Below, piece by piece: positions 33,042 through 42,159 of a stretch of 64,000 nt of DNA (the first letter of the stretch is position 1; each line of letters begins with the position of its first letter). The DNA lies in NCBI RefSeq assembly GCF_963675305.1, contig NZ_OY776147.1, forward strand, positions 2,542,001 to 2,606,000, written 5' to 3'. Origin of the DNA: an uncultured Hyphomonas sp. (GTDB lineage Bacteria; Pseudomonadota; Alphaproteobacteria; Caulobacterales; Hyphomonadaceae). Under the pieces are notes generated by a model. It saw nothing but the letters and a program-made list of their open reading frames with translations, had not been told where the DNA came from and searched no databases. Position numbers and translations under genes: made by a program.

Positions 33042-34103
33042 TTACTGGGCCGCGCCGGCAACGGCCGGATCGAGCTGGGCCACTTCTTCCTCGGACGGCG
33101 GCAGCGGCTGTTCCAGACGTTCGGCCAGCTCTTCCGAGGTACGCTGGGCATCGCGCAGGAAGAAGCCGAGGCTGGCGAGGTGGTTGGCCATGATGGCGCC
33201 GTCGCCCTTCTGGTTGGAGACGACCAGCGGGCGGATCTTCGCCGCGCGGGTCCAGGCGGCTTCGGCCTTGTCATAGGCAGCCATGGTGGCGGTATCGGTC
33301 AGGCTGTCGCGATCTGCCCGGCGGGCGGCCTTCAGCATCTGCAGGGCGATGTGAGCACGGGCCTTTGCGGCATAGAAGACGCGGATGTCCTGTTTCGACG
33401 CGGGCCAGCCGGTCGGTTCCTGATAGATCTGGGTGGAGAGGTCATCCTGGTCGGCAATGGCCCAGCCGGCAAACATGCGGGCTTCCTCAGCGGCCAGAAC
33501 CCGGCGGTCGGCCACTTTGACCAGGCCGCGGCTGGCGCGCGAATCGAACCGGTTCAGCGCTTCGGCGGCGGCGGTCATGCGGGGGCGCATGTCTTCGCCC
33601 GGGATACCATCCAGAAGGCGAGAGGCAGCGATGAGGTCTGCATCCGGCTCGCCATTCTCGTCCGGCACGGCGGCAGCCGCCATGCGGGTAAATTCGGAAA
33701 GGCCGTCGGCGGTCGCTTCCTGCCAGGCCGGCATGGCGGTCAGGCGGGCCTGGGGATGCCAGTTCGGCTTGTCGTCGGCCCAGCCCTTCCCTTCCAGCTC
33801 GCGCGCAATCTTGGTGATGGCGATGCCAGCTTCCGGAAAGGCCCATGTCTGGCCGTCGGCGAAGACGATGTCGGAATCATCGATCTTGTGGGACATCACC
33901 ACAGAGAACGGATAGGCGCCGACAAGCGCGAAGAGCAGGCTCAGCTTGAAAAGGAAAATCGTGCGGCGCCAGAAGCCGCGGAAGAAATCCATGATCGGGT
34001 GAGGCTCAGCCTCGTCCAGTTCACGCAGGTGCTCTTCGGACACCTCGTTGGGATCTGGTCCCTCTTCAAGATAGGCAGCGTGCAAGCGGCTGTCGAAGGC
34101 CAT
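33042..34103 (-). CDS. DUF2333 family inner-membrane protein
   Basis: A 353-residue protein that I match to DUF2333 (PF10095). A cytosolic acidic N-terminus of about 45 residues leads to one membrane helix (about 48-70), then a large periplasmic helical domain. Conserved stretches are DGQTWAFPEAGIAITKIARE, KQDIRVFYAAKARAHIALQM and GDGAIMANHLASLGFFLRDA, which correspond to the family's Trp-Ala, Y-x-A-R/K and ANH motifs. The function is unknown. Upstream, at 34170-34184, lies a TTAA-N7-TTAA site, so the gene may belong to the CtrA cell-cycle regulon. Confidence 0.8.
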   Translation of the reverse strand: MAFDSRLHAAYLEEGPDPNEVSEEHLRELDEAEPHPIMDFFRGFWRRTIFLFKLSLLFALVGAYPFSVVMSHKIDDSDIVFADGQTWAFPEAGIAITKIARELEGKGWADDKPNWHPQARLTAMPAWQEATADGLSEFTRMAAAAVPDENGEPDADLIAASRLLDGIPGEDMRPRMTAAAEALNRFDSRASRGLVKVADRRVLAAEEARMFAGWAIADQDDLSTQIYQEPTGWPASKQDIRVFYAAKARAHIALQMLKAARRADRDSLTDTATMAAYDKAEAAWTRAAKIRPLVVSNQKGDGAIMANHLASLGFFLRDAQRTSEELAERLEQPLPPSEEEVAQLDPAVAGAAQ

Positions 34104-34169
34104 ACTCTACAAATCCCCGGCTCTGGCGCGGTGTTGCTTCCAGATCACTATGCTTCCAATTGTGGCATT

Positions 34170-34191
34170 TTAACAGGTCATTAACTGTTAA
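34170..34191 (-). promoter_or_regulatory. Candidate CtrA binding site upstream of DUF2333 gene
   Basis: TTAACAGGTCATTAA (34170-34184) fits the CtrA full-site pattern TTAA-N7-TTAA, and a third TTAA lies at 34188-34191. The block also forms a perfect inverted repeat, TTAACAG / CTGTTAA with an eight-base spacer. It is 67 to 88 bases before the DUF2333 start codon. Only the consensus supports it. Confidence 0.5.
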
Positions 34192-34294
34192 ATGTCCGCA
34201 ACCTGCAGGGTTTGCACGCAAAAGCCGCGCCAGAAACGCCGGAGATGTTGATTTTAAAGGCAGACCGGGGCTGTCCGCAGTCGGATCAAGCGAC

Positions 34295-34753
34295 TCAGTC
34301 GCCGAGTCCCTTAACCTCTGCGCTGGTTACCACGGTCTGCGAAGTGCCATCCGAATCACGGAATTCGAGGGACAGATCGACCGTGTCGCCCTCGGCGATG
34401 TCCGGGTCGACGCCGAACAGCATGAGGTGATTGCCACCGCGCTGAAGCACGATGGGATCGCCCTCGGATGCGGTGAAGCTGTCGACCTGGCGCATCTGCA
34501 TGACGCCGTCTTCCATCGTCATCGTGTGCAGCTCGACCCGGTCGGCAATATCGGTCGAGGCTCCGACCAGCTCTACCGGCGCGCCGGTGACATAGGCCAT
34601 CAGGCCACCACCCGCGACATCACGGCCCGCGGCCGGCTTGATGACGAAGGCATCCTTCACTTCAATCACGGACTCGCCAGTGGGGGTTTCGGCCGGGCCG
34701 GAACAAGCAGCGAGCAGCACGGCAGCAGCGGGAATGAGAGCGCGGAACAGCAT
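34295..34753 (-). CDS. Copper chaperone PCu(A)C, lipoprotein form
   Basis: Periplasmic copper carrier of 152 residues that delivers Cu(I) for cytochrome oxidase assembly. The lipobox LLAAC puts lipidation at C17. The binding motif H-x10-M-x21-H-x-M is exact: H76, M87, H109 and M111. The ATG at 34753 gives a clean lipoprotein signal; longer in-frame starts upstream do not. It is not next to other copper genes (the copper ATPase is 10 kb away). It is followed by 191 bases of non-coding sequence with the CtrA-like site. Confidence 0.92.
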   Translation of the reverse strand: MLFRALIPAAAVLLAACSGPAETPTGESVIEVKDAFVIKPAAGRDVAGGGLMAYVTGAPVELVGASTDIADRVELHTMTMEDGVMQMRQVDSFTASEGDPIVLQRGGNHLMLFGVDPDIAEGDTVDLSLEFRDSDGTSQTVVTSAEVKGLGD

Positions 34754-34861
34754 GGAGCACATCCTTTCAGAACTGATGAGCAAGTCGTAACCCGGCCGCC
34801 GGACGGGTCAATGTGCCGGAATGGCACGCCCGCCTGTCAGCCAGGTATTCAGGTCGAGGCC

Positions 34862-35902
34862 TCAGGGCCGCCAGTAACCAACGGCGCGGCGCACCTCTTC
34901 CATGATCGGCGCGGCGATGGCGTCGGCCCGCTCTGCCCCATCCTTCAGGATCGCGTCGATACCGGATTGGTCTGCGAGGATGTCGCGATAGCGCTGGGTG
35001 ATCGGCGCCAGATGGTCGACCATCACATCGGCCAGCGCCGGCTTGAACACGCCGAAGCCCTTGCCGCCATATTCGGCCAGCACCTGCTCGGTCGTCAGCC
35101 CGCTCACGGCGGAATAGATGCCGACGAGGTTCTCGACTTCCGGACGCCCTTTCAGGCCTTCCACTTCGGACGGCATGTCGCCTTCCAGATCGGTCTTGGC
35201 CTTCTTGATCTTCTTCGCGATCAGGTCGGCATCGTCGACCAGGTTGATGCGCGACAGATCTGACGGGTCAGACTTGGACATCTTCTTGGTGCCGTCCTTC
35301 AGGCTCATGATCCGCGCGCCGGGGCCTTTGATCAGCGGTTCGGGCAGCGGGAAGAAGCCCGGTACATCGTATTCGCGGTTGAAGCGGTCAGCGATGTCGC
35401 GACTGAGTTCGAGGTGCTGCTTCTGGTCCTCGCCCACGGGCACGTGCGTCGCCTTGTAAGCCAGGATGTCAGCGGCCTGCAGGACCGGATAGGTAAAGAG
35501 GCCCACGGAAGCGCGCTCGGCATCCTTGCCGGCCTTGTCCTTGAACTGGGTCATCCGCTCGACCCAGCCCATGCGGGCAACGCAGTTGAACACCCAAGCC
35601 AGCTCGGCATGGGCCGGTACCGACGACTGGGCGTAGACGATCGATGTCTTCGGGTCGATGCCGCACGCGATGAAGGCCGCCGCGATCTGGCGGGTCTGGT
35701 CGGCCAGCACACCTTTCTCGACCGGCATGGTGATGGCGTGCATGTCGACGACCGAATAGACACAGTCCCAGCCGTCATTCTGGAGGTCGACGAACTTCTT
35801 CAGCGCGCCGAGATAATTGCCGAGGTGGAGGTTACCGGTCGGCTGGATTCCAGAGAAGACCCGCTGGGGGCCGGTGTATTCGGATGTGTTCGTGTCAGTC
35901 AT
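34862..35902 (-). CDS. trpS: Tryptophan-tRNA ligase
   Basis: Class I aminoacyl-tRNA synthetase that charges tRNA-Trp, 346 residues. The HIGH-equivalent is PTGNLHLGN at 21-29 and the KMSKS loop is at 207-211; both signature motifs are intact. VGEDQKQHLELSRDIADRFN lies between them as expected. The ATG at 35902 is preferred to one two codons earlier. The gene is 24 bases after murJ, completing a glnD-murJ-trpS run on the minus strand that is common in alphaproteobacteria. Confidence 0.97.
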   Translation of the reverse strand: MTDTNTSEYTGPQRVFSGIQPTGNLHLGNYLGALKKFVDLQNDGWDCVYSVVDMHAITMPVEKGVLADQTRQIAAAFIACGIDPKTSIVYAQSSVPAHAELAWVFNCVARMGWVERMTQFKDKAGKDAERASVGLFTYPVLQAADILAYKATHVPVGEDQKQHLELSRDIADRFNREYDVPGFFPLPEPLIKGPGARIMSLKDGTKKMSKSDPSDLSRINLVDDADLIAKKIKKAKTDLEGDMPSEVEGLKGRPEVENLVGIYSAVSGLTTEQVLAEYGGKGFGVFKPALADVMVDHLAPITQRYRDILADQSGIDAILKDGAERADAIAAPIMEEVRRAVGYWRP

Positions 35903-35926
35903 GCGCAAGCGCTGTAGCCGATTTAC

Positions 35927-37483
35927 CTAGCGGCGCAAGGCCCCCGTGATGTCGCGGGGCCGGATCGCGCCGGTCAGGAAGGCCGCAACCGCGTAAATCA
36001 GGCCGCCTGCGAGGATCACAATTGCAGCAGCCAGCGCCCGCGAGTCGATGATATTGTCCCGCAGCCACTGGAAATTGTGGACCATGAACCAGACAGACCC
36101 GGCCATCAGGCCGCTGGCGATCAGGGCGCGCACCGTGCGCGACACGAGGACTGGCCCCGGCCTGTACCAGCCGCGGGCCGCCAGCGTAGTCGCCAGCAAC
36201 AGCGCGTTCACCCAGGCCGCCACGGAGGTCGCGATGGCAAGGCCGATAAAGCCAAGCTGTCCCTGACGGCTGAGCCAGAAGAAAAGGCCCGCCCCCAACA
36301 CGATATTGATAACCACAGACGTCAGCGCAAAACGCATCGGCGTCTTCGTGTCTTCCCGCGCGAAATAGGCCGGTGCCAGCACCTTGATCAGCACGAAGGC
36401 CGGCACACCCCAGGCATAGTGGAACAGCGCCCCGCCGGAGGCTTCGGCATCCGACTGAAGGAATGCCCCGCGCACGAAGAAGGCCTCAATCAGGAAGACC
36501 GGCGCGACCAGCAATGCGGCCGCCGCCGGAAGCGTCAGCGCCATGGCGAGGCCAATTCCCTCGTCCATCGTCGCCTGCCCGCCCGCATGGTCTTCGCTGC
36601 GCGCGGCGCGGCTGAGGCGCGGCAGGATGGCGACACCTACGGCCACACCCACAAGACCGAGCGGCAGCTGATAAAGCCGGTCGGCGGTGTAGAGCCACGA
36701 CTTGGCGGCCTGTTCGAAACTGGCGAGCGACTGGCTGACGATGATGTTGATCTGCGTACCCGACGCCGCGATCGTGCCCGGCACCGCCAGCGCCATGACT
36801 TTCCTTACGGCCGGCGTGATGCGCGGCCAGCCAATCAGGCTGAGGCGCACTTTCTGGCGGCGGACGCCCCACCAGAGCAGCGCCACCTGCAGCACGCCGG
36901 CGATCAGCACGGCGACCGCCGCGGCCTTGGAGACGACCTCCGGCACGTTCGAAACCAGCGCTGCCGGGATGAGGCAGAGGTTCAGCAGCGTCGGCACGCC
37001 GGATGAGAGGATAAACCGCTGGCCGGAATTCAGCACGCCTGAGAGCAGCGCCGCCAGCGCCATACAGGTGAGGTATGGCATGGTGATCCGTGTCAGGAGC
37101 ACGGCCAGATTGTAGTGGACATGGTCGTCGGCCTGCCCGCCATGGATGACCAGCAGCACCCAGGGCATGAAGATCTGCGCGAGAATGGTCAGCGCGGCGG
37201 TAAAGGCGAAGAGGACGCGCATCGCCTCCTGCGCCACGGCCTGCGCGGCCTCCGGCCCTTCAGCCTCCAGCGTGCGGGCATAGGTCGGCACGAAGGCGGA
37301 CGCGAAGGCCCCTTCCGCGAAGATGCGGCGGAACAGGTTCGGGAATTGCTGCGCCGTCACCCAGGCATCGTTGATGGGCCCGGCACCGAGCTTGGCCACC
37401 AGCAGAATATCCCGCGCAAAGCCGAGGATACGGCTGCCCAGTGTCAGCGAGGATTGCACCAGGGTGTTGCGGGCGATGCTCAT
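35927..37483 (-). CDS. murJ: Lipid II flippase MurJ
   Basis: Integral membrane protein of 518 residues (MviN/MurJ, MOP superfamily) that flips lipid II across the inner membrane for peptidoglycan synthesis. The N-terminus (SLTLGSRILGFARDILLVAK, split at LVA) and NDAWVTAQQFPNLFRRIFAEGAF, broken at RRI, carry the conserved Arg residues lining the cavity. Fourteen helices fit the length. It lies 22 bases after glnD and 24 before trpS. Confidence 0.96.
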   Translation of the reverse strand: MSIARNTLVQSSLTLGSRILGFARDILLVAKLGAGPINDAWVTAQQFPNLFRRIFAEGAFASAFVPTYARTLEAEGPEAAQAVAQEAMRVLFAFTAALTILAQIFMPWVLLVIHGGQADDHVHYNLAVLLTRITMPYLTCMALAALLSGVLNSGQRFILSSGVPTLLNLCLIPAALVSNVPEVVSKAAAVAVLIAGVLQVALLWWGVRRQKVRLSLIGWPRITPAVRKVMALAVPGTIAASGTQINIIVSQSLASFEQAAKSWLYTADRLYQLPLGLVGVAVGVAILPRLSRAARSEDHAGGQATMDEGIGLAMALTLPAAAALLVAPVFLIEAFFVRGAFLQSDAEASGGALFHYAWGVPAFVLIKVLAPAYFAREDTKTPMRFALTSVVINIVLGAGLFFWLSRQGQLGFIGLAIATSVAAWVNALLLATTLAARGWYRPGPVLVSRTVRALIASGLMAGSVWFMVHNFQWLRDNIIDSRALAAAIVILAGGLIYAVAAFLTGAIRPRDITGALRR

Positions 37484-37505
37484 GGGGCCTGTCGTGCCGG
37501 GGTTC

Positions 37506-40352
37506 TCAGAAACTGTCTACGGCCCGCGACCGGCGCAGCTTCCGGGCCGGCGTGTGCGGGGCATCCGGTTCATGGCGGCCCAATACGTCAAGAAGCTGTT
37601 CCCGCAGGGATTCTTTCAGGGCAGCATCCTGTTCCAGTTTCTGGCCGTCTTCTGTCTGCACATAGAAGGCATCGAACATGCGCTCACCGAACGAGCCGAC
37701 ATGCGCCGAATGGATCGAGACACCGGCATCGGCCAGACAGTTCGCCACATCATAGAGCAGCGCCGGACGGTCGCGTCCAGCAATGTCGATCACCGTATGA
37801 TCGGCCGAGAGGTCGTCGCGGATCTGCACCGACGGATGCACCAGGAAGGCGGCCTGGCGCCGGCCCATCCGCTCGCGCACGGTGATGTCGCCCGGCTCAC
37901 CGACCAGCACCTTGCGCAGGGCCACTTCCAGCCGCTGCAGGCGGGCCGGGTCGTCCTTGCCGAACGGCTTGTCCTGAATGTCGTGCAGCATGAACACGTC
38001 GATGATGCCGCCCTCGCGGCTGGTATAGACCTGCGCAGCGATGATGTTGGCACCATTGTGCGCGATGGTCCCGGCGAGGTCTGCGAACAGGCCCGGCCGG
38101 TCTGCACCGGAGACGAACAGCGCCATCGCGCCGCCCTCCAGCGACAGGCGGTGATGGACCTGATCGCCGCCGCCGTTCAGGGCCTGCGCATGCCAGGCGA
38201 GGTCTTCGACGTCAAAGCCGGTCCAGTAGGCCGTTTCCATTTCGAGCATCAGCGCCGGAACCGTACCGAGCCGGTCGACCAGTTCCTGCTGGCGGCGTTC
38301 GGCGCGGGCTTCGAGTTCGGCCTGCACGCCAGCCTCGTCCGTCCGGCCACCGCGCAGTGCGGCCGCGGTATTGTGGTAAAGGTCGGTCAGCAGCTGGCCC
38401 TTCCAGGCGTTCCATACGCCGGGGCCGACAGCCTTGATGTCGGCAATCGTCAGAATGTAGAGCAGCCGCAGCCGCTCCAGAGAGCCGACCATTTCGGTGA
38501 ATTTGGTCACGGTACGCGGATCGGAAATGTCCCGTTTCTGCGCCGTCTCGCTCATTTCCAGATGGTGACCGACGAGCCAGGCGACGAGTTCGGTCTCGTC
38601 TTCCGAGAGGCCCAAACGCTCACACGCCCTGCGGGCGGTCTTCATGCCGGCGATCTGCTGGTCGCCCTTCCCCTTGCCGGTGTCGTGCAGCAGCATGGCG
38701 AGGTAGAGCGCGCGGCGGTTTTCGATCAGGTCGAACAGTTCGCCGACCAGCTTGATCGGCTGTTTGTCGCGGCCATGCTCCATCTCTGCAATCGCTTCAA
38801 CGGCGCGGATCGTGTGCTCATCCACCGTATAGTGGTGGTACATGTTGAACTGCGTCTGCGCGACGATGCCGCCGAATTCCGGAATGGCGCGGCCCAGAAT
38901 GCCCGCCTCGTTCATCCGGCGCAGGATCAGGCCCGGATCGTCGCCGCCAAGAATGGCATCCAGGATCAGCGCCTGCGCCTCCGGCTTCTCCCGCACCCGT
39001 TCGTTCAGGGCACGGAGGGCCCGCGTCAGCAGGCTCAGCGCATAGGGGTGAATGTCCTTGCCTTCATTCCGCGCCACGATGAAGAGGCGCAGCATGTTCA
39101 GCGGATCGGCCCGCATCGCCTTGTCGTCATCGACACTGACGCGGCCATTGTCCAGGATGAAGCCCGGCGTATCCAGTTCGACCGGCCCGCGCACCGGCAG
39201 GAAGCGGCGCAGGCCTTCCGGCTTTTTCTTCTGGTCGGCTTCCAGCTTCGCCGCGAGGATCCGCGTCAGGCCGCCGACATCCTTGGTGACGAGGAAATAG
39301 CGCTTCATGAAGCGCTCCACACCCTGCTGGCCGCGCCGGTCGCGATAGCCCATACGGGCCGCGATCTCCGGCTGCAGGTCGAAGCTGAGACGCTCCTCCG
39401 CCCGGCCGGTCACAAAGTGCAGGTGGCAGCGTACCGTCCACAGGAACCGCGCGGCGCGGATGAAGACGGTGTATTCATGCTCGGTGAACGGCCCGGCCTT
39501 CATCACCTCTTCCAGCGTCACGCCGCCATAGATCTGTTTGGAAATCCAGTAGAGGGTCTGCAGGTCGCGCAGGCCGCCCTTGCCTTCCTTCAGGTTCGGT
39601 TCGACCACATAGCGTGCATCGCCCTGCCGGGCGTGGCGGGCATCCCGCTCGGCCAGCTTGTCGGCGATGAACTGCGCGTCGCGGCCCTTCACGGCGCCCT
39701 CATGGAAGGCCTCCACCATTTCGTCGGCCAGCGCCTCGTCGCCGCAGATATAGCGCGCATCCAGCAGGCTGGTCTTGATGGTGACATCTTCCAGCGCCAT
39801 CTTCACGCAGTCGCTCGGTGTACGGAATGCATTGCCGACTTTCAGCCCCATGTCCCACAGGGCGTAGAGCATGTATTCCACCACGCTCTCGGTGTGCGGG
39901 CTCACCTTGTAGGCACGCAGGAACAAAAGGTCCGTATCCGAGGACGGCCCCATCACGCCGCGGCCATAGCCGCCGGTCGCCATGATGGTGATCCGCTCGG
40001 CCTCTGTCGGGTTGCGGGCGCGGTGCACGTGCGTCGTAGTGAAGTCGTAGAGGGCGCTGATCACCTCGTCCTGCACGGCGGAGAGCAGCCGCGCGGTGTC
40101 CAGCCCGTCGGCGCCCTGTTGCAGGCGTTCCTGCGCGATCATGCGGCCGCGAAACATCGCCCCGTGCAGGAGATCCAGCGCGGCTTTACGCGCAGATTGC
40201 GGGTCTCCGAAATTGTCCTGCGCCGCGGCCGTCAGCTTCACGCGCAGGGCGCGGCCATCGATGATGTTGGAGATACGCCATTTCCCCGGCCGGCGCAGAA
40301 GCGGGCTGCGGGTTTCGAGGAGCGTCGGGGCCTTGCTGGGCGGTAGGGTCAT
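37506..40352 (-). CDS. glnD: Bifunctional [protein-PII] uridylyltransferase/uridylyl-removing enzyme
   Basis: Primary nitrogen sensor that uridylylates and deuridylylates PII according to glutamine level. It has 948 residues, the usual alphaproteobacterial length. The nucleotidyltransferase domain shows GGYGRG at 127-132 with the metal-binding SSDTDL at 137-142. The HD hydrolase domain follows with LAMLLHDTGKGKGD. Two ACT domains end the protein (ADRPGLFADLAGTIAHNGAN and RDRPALLYDVANCLADAG). All four parts are intact. It heads the glnD-murJ-trpS operon. Its PII target genes are not in this window. Confidence 0.97.
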   Translation of the reverse strand: MTLPPSKAPTLLETRSPLLRRPGKWRISNIIDGRALRVKLTAAAQDNFGDPQSARKAALDLLHGAMFRGRMIAQERLQQGADGLDTARLLSAVQDEVISALYDFTTTHVHRARNPTEAERITIMATGGYGRGVMGPSSDTDLLFLRAYKVSPHTESVVEYMLYALWDMGLKVGNAFRTPSDCVKMALEDVTIKTSLLDARYICGDEALADEMVEAFHEGAVKGRDAQFIADKLAERDARHARQGDARYVVEPNLKEGKGGLRDLQTLYWISKQIYGGVTLEEVMKAGPFTEHEYTVFIRAARFLWTVRCHLHFVTGRAEERLSFDLQPEIAARMGYRDRRGQQGVERFMKRYFLVTKDVGGLTRILAAKLEADQKKKPEGLRRFLPVRGPVELDTPGFILDNGRVSVDDDKAMRADPLNMLRLFIVARNEGKDIHPYALSLLTRALRALNERVREKPEAQALILDAILGGDDPGLILRRMNEAGILGRAIPEFGGIVAQTQFNMYHHYTVDEHTIRAVEAIAEMEHGRDKQPIKLVGELFDLIENRRALYLAMLLHDTGKGKGDQQIAGMKTARRACERLGLSEDETELVAWLVGHHLEMSETAQKRDISDPRTVTKFTEMVGSLERLRLLYILTIADIKAVGPGVWNAWKGQLLTDLYHNTAAALRGGRTDEAGVQAELEARAERRQQELVDRLGTVPALMLEMETAYWTGFDVEDLAWHAQALNGGGDQVHHRLSLEGGAMALFVSGADRPGLFADLAGTIAHNGANIIAAQVYTSREGGIIDVFMLHDIQDKPFGKDDPARLQRLEVALRKVLVGEPGDITVRERMGRRQAAFLVHPSVQIRDDLSADHTVIDIAGRDRPALLYDVANCLADAGVSIHSAHVGSFGERMFDAFYVQTEDGQKLEQDAALKESLREQLLDVLGRHEPDAPHTPARKLRRSRAVDSF

Positions 40353-40385
40353 GGGGGCTGTCTATAGCAGGTTCCGGGGCGGGTT

Positions 40386-40856
40386 CTATGTACCCTTTTC
40401 CACACGAACCGGCAGGATGCGGGACTTCTTCACCACGCCATAGGCGAAACTGGTCTCGATCGAGGCGATTCCGGGCAGTTTCTGGATCGTGTGGCGCACC
40501 AGCTGCTCATAATCATCGAGACTGCGGGCAACGATTCGCAGCTCATAATCGGCCCCGCCGGTCATCAGGTAACAGTCGAGAATCGCGTCGGTTTCCGCGA
40601 TTTTCTTCTCGAAGGCCTGTACGTTTTCCTGCGAATGATTGGCGAGGCGGATGCGCACCAGGCAGGTGATGGGATAGCCGCAGGCCTTCTGGTCGACGAG
40701 GGCGGTATAGCCCTGGATCACGCCGGCGGCCTCCAGATTGCGCACGCGGCGCAGGCAGGGCGACGGCGAGAGGCCCACTTCCTCGGCCAGTTCGAGGTTG
40801 GTGAGGCGTCCATCGCGCTGCAGGGCGCGGATAATTCTGGCATCTATGGCATCCAT
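40386..40856 (-). CDS. Lrp/AsnC family regulator, divergent from methionine gamma-lyase
   Basis: A 156-residue Lrp/AsnC transcription factor. An N-terminal helix-turn-helix (DARIIRALQRDGRLTNLELA, then GLSPSPCLRRVRNLE) is followed by an RAM effector domain (ITCLVRIRLANHSQENVQAFE, split at QEN, and CYLMTGGADYELRIVARSL). The true start is ATG 40856; the upstream extension of the frame is intergenic. It is divergent from a methionine gamma-lyase gene, the same layout as mdeR-mdeA of Pseudomonas putida, where the Lrp-type MdeR activates mdeA. A perfect palindrome in the space between is the likely operator. The effector is probably methionine or a related amino acid. Confidence 0.9.
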   Translation of the reverse strand: MDAIDARIIRALQRDGRLTNLELAEEVGLSPSPCLRRVRNLEAAGVIQGYTALVDQKACGYPITCLVRIRLANHSQENVQAFEKKIAETDAILDCYLMTGGADYELRIVARSLDDYEQLVRHTIQKLPGIASIETSFAYGVVKKSRILPVRVEKGT

Positions 40857-40866
40857 AAGCGCCACT

Positions 40867-40885
40867 ATTGGCATATTATGCCAAT
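40867..40885. promoter_or_regulatory. Perfect 19-base palindrome between Lrp gene and mdeA
   Basis: ATTGGCATATTATGCCAAT has nine-base arms around one central T with no mismatch. It lies 10 bases before the Lrp-type start codon and about 80 bases before the methionine gamma-lyase start, so it could serve autoregulation and activation. A looser relative, GCATTATAC, lies nearby at 40892-40900. Confidence 0.7.
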
Positions 40886-40965
40886 TTACAAGCATTATAC
40901 GACGCAGTTCGGCACCTTTCGCCCACATTCCCATGGTAAAATCACCCTCAAAGATGGAGAGTCCC

Positions 40966-42156
40966 ATGGCATTCGATGCATCCCGCCCGCTTGGCCCTGC
41001 CACCCGCGCCATTCACCATGGCTATGACCCGGCTAAAAACGACTATGCGCTGACTCCGCCGGTGCATCTGACGTCTACGTTTGCTTTCCCGGATGCGCAG
41101 ACCGGCGGCGCACTGTTTGCCGGCGAAGCGGAAGGCCACATCTACTCCCGCATCTCGAACCCGACCGTCGCCCTGCTGGAGGATCGCATCGCCAGCCTCG
41201 AAGGCGCCGAAGCCGGCCTCGCCACCGCCAGCGGCATGGGCGCGATCAGCTCCCTCATGTGGACCCTGCTGGCCCCCGGCGACGAGATCATCACCGACCA
41301 GACGCTCTATGGCTGCACCTTCGCCTTCATGCGCGATGGCCTCTCGCGCTTCGGCGTGAAGATCACCCATGTCGACCTGCGCGACCCGGAGAACCTCTCC
41401 GCCGCGATCAGCGACAAGACGCGCATCGTCTATTTCGAGACCCCGGCCAATCCGAACATGCGGCTGGTCGACATCCGCGAAACCTCCCGCATCGCCCACG
41501 CCCATGACGCGCTTGTGGTGGTGGACAACACCTACGCCTCTCCCCTGCTGACGCGGCCGATTTCGCTCGGCGCGGACTTCGTCGTCCACTCGGCCACCAA
41601 ATATCTCGGCGGGCACGGCGACCTTGTGGCGGGCATGGTGCTCGGCCGGGCGGAGGCGATCAAGGACGTCCGCATGATCGGCGTGAAGGACATGACCGGC
41701 TCTGTTATGGCGCCGTTCAATGCCATGCTGGTGATGCGTGGACTGAAGACCCTTCAGCTGCGCATGGCGCGCCATTGCGAGAGCGGGCAGAAAGTGGCGG
41801 AATGGCTGGAAGCCCAGCCGGGCGTGGACACTGTCCACTATCCGGGCCTGCCCAGCCATCCGCAGCATGAGCTGGCGAAGCGCCAGATGGATGGCTTCGG
41901 CGGCATGATCGCGTTCGAACTCGCCGGTGGTTACGAGGCGGGTATCGAGATGATGAACCGGCTGCAGCTGATCCGCCGCGCTGTCAGCCTCGGCGATGCC
42001 GAAACGCTGATCCAGCACCCGGCCAGCATGACCCACTCGACCTATACCGAAGAAGAACGCCTCGAGCATGGCATCAGTAATGGCCTGATCCGCCTCTCCG
42101 TCGGATTGGAGGACGTTGACGACATCCTGGCAGACCTGGAAGCGGCGCTGGCGTAG
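40966..42156 (+). CDS. mdeA: Methionine gamma-lyase
   Basis: PLP enzyme that breaks L-methionine into methanethiol, 2-oxobutyrate and ammonia. It has 396 residues. The PLP lysine is K212 in HSATKYLGGHGD. Y115 and C117 in TLYGCTFAF match Y114 and C116 of the P. putida enzyme; that cysteine separates methionine gamma-lyase from cystathionine lyases, which usually have Gly or Pro there. GLKDMTGS and SLGDAETLIQHPASMTHS (as VKDMTGS and the latter, here) also agree. The ATG at 40966 follows GATGGAGAG. It is divergent from an Lrp-type regulator, and no oxo-acid dehydrogenase (mdeB) follows. In marine bacteria the product methanethiol feeds sulfur and methyl metabolism. Confidence 0.93.
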   Translation: MAFDASRPLGPATRAIHHGYDPAKNDYALTPPVHLTSTFAFPDAQTGGALFAGEAEGHIYSRISNPTVALLEDRIASLEGAEAGLATASGMGAISSLMWTLLAPGDEIITDQTLYGCTFAFMRDGLSRFGVKITHVDLRDPENLSAAISDKTRIVYFETPANPNMRLVDIRETSRIAHAHDALVVVDNTYASPLLTRPISLGADFVVHSATKYLGGHGDLVAGMVLGRAEAIKDVRMIGVKDMTGSVMAPFNAMLVMRGLKTLQLRMARHCESGQKVAEWLEAQPGVDTVHYPGLPSHPQHELAKRQMDGFGGMIAFELAGGYEAGIEMMNRLQLIRRAVSLGDAETLIQHPASMTHSTYTEEERLEHGISNGLIRLSVGLEDVDDILADLEAALA

Positions 42157-42159
42157 GCC

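Noticed and set aside
37323..40346. A 1007-codon plus-strand open frame opposite glnD
   Set aside because: It is antisense to a complete glnD with all domains intact; long antisense frames are expected in GC-rich coding DNA. Similar long shadows lie opposite the acyl-CoA dehydrogenase (from 44060) and before the EAL gene (from 60688).
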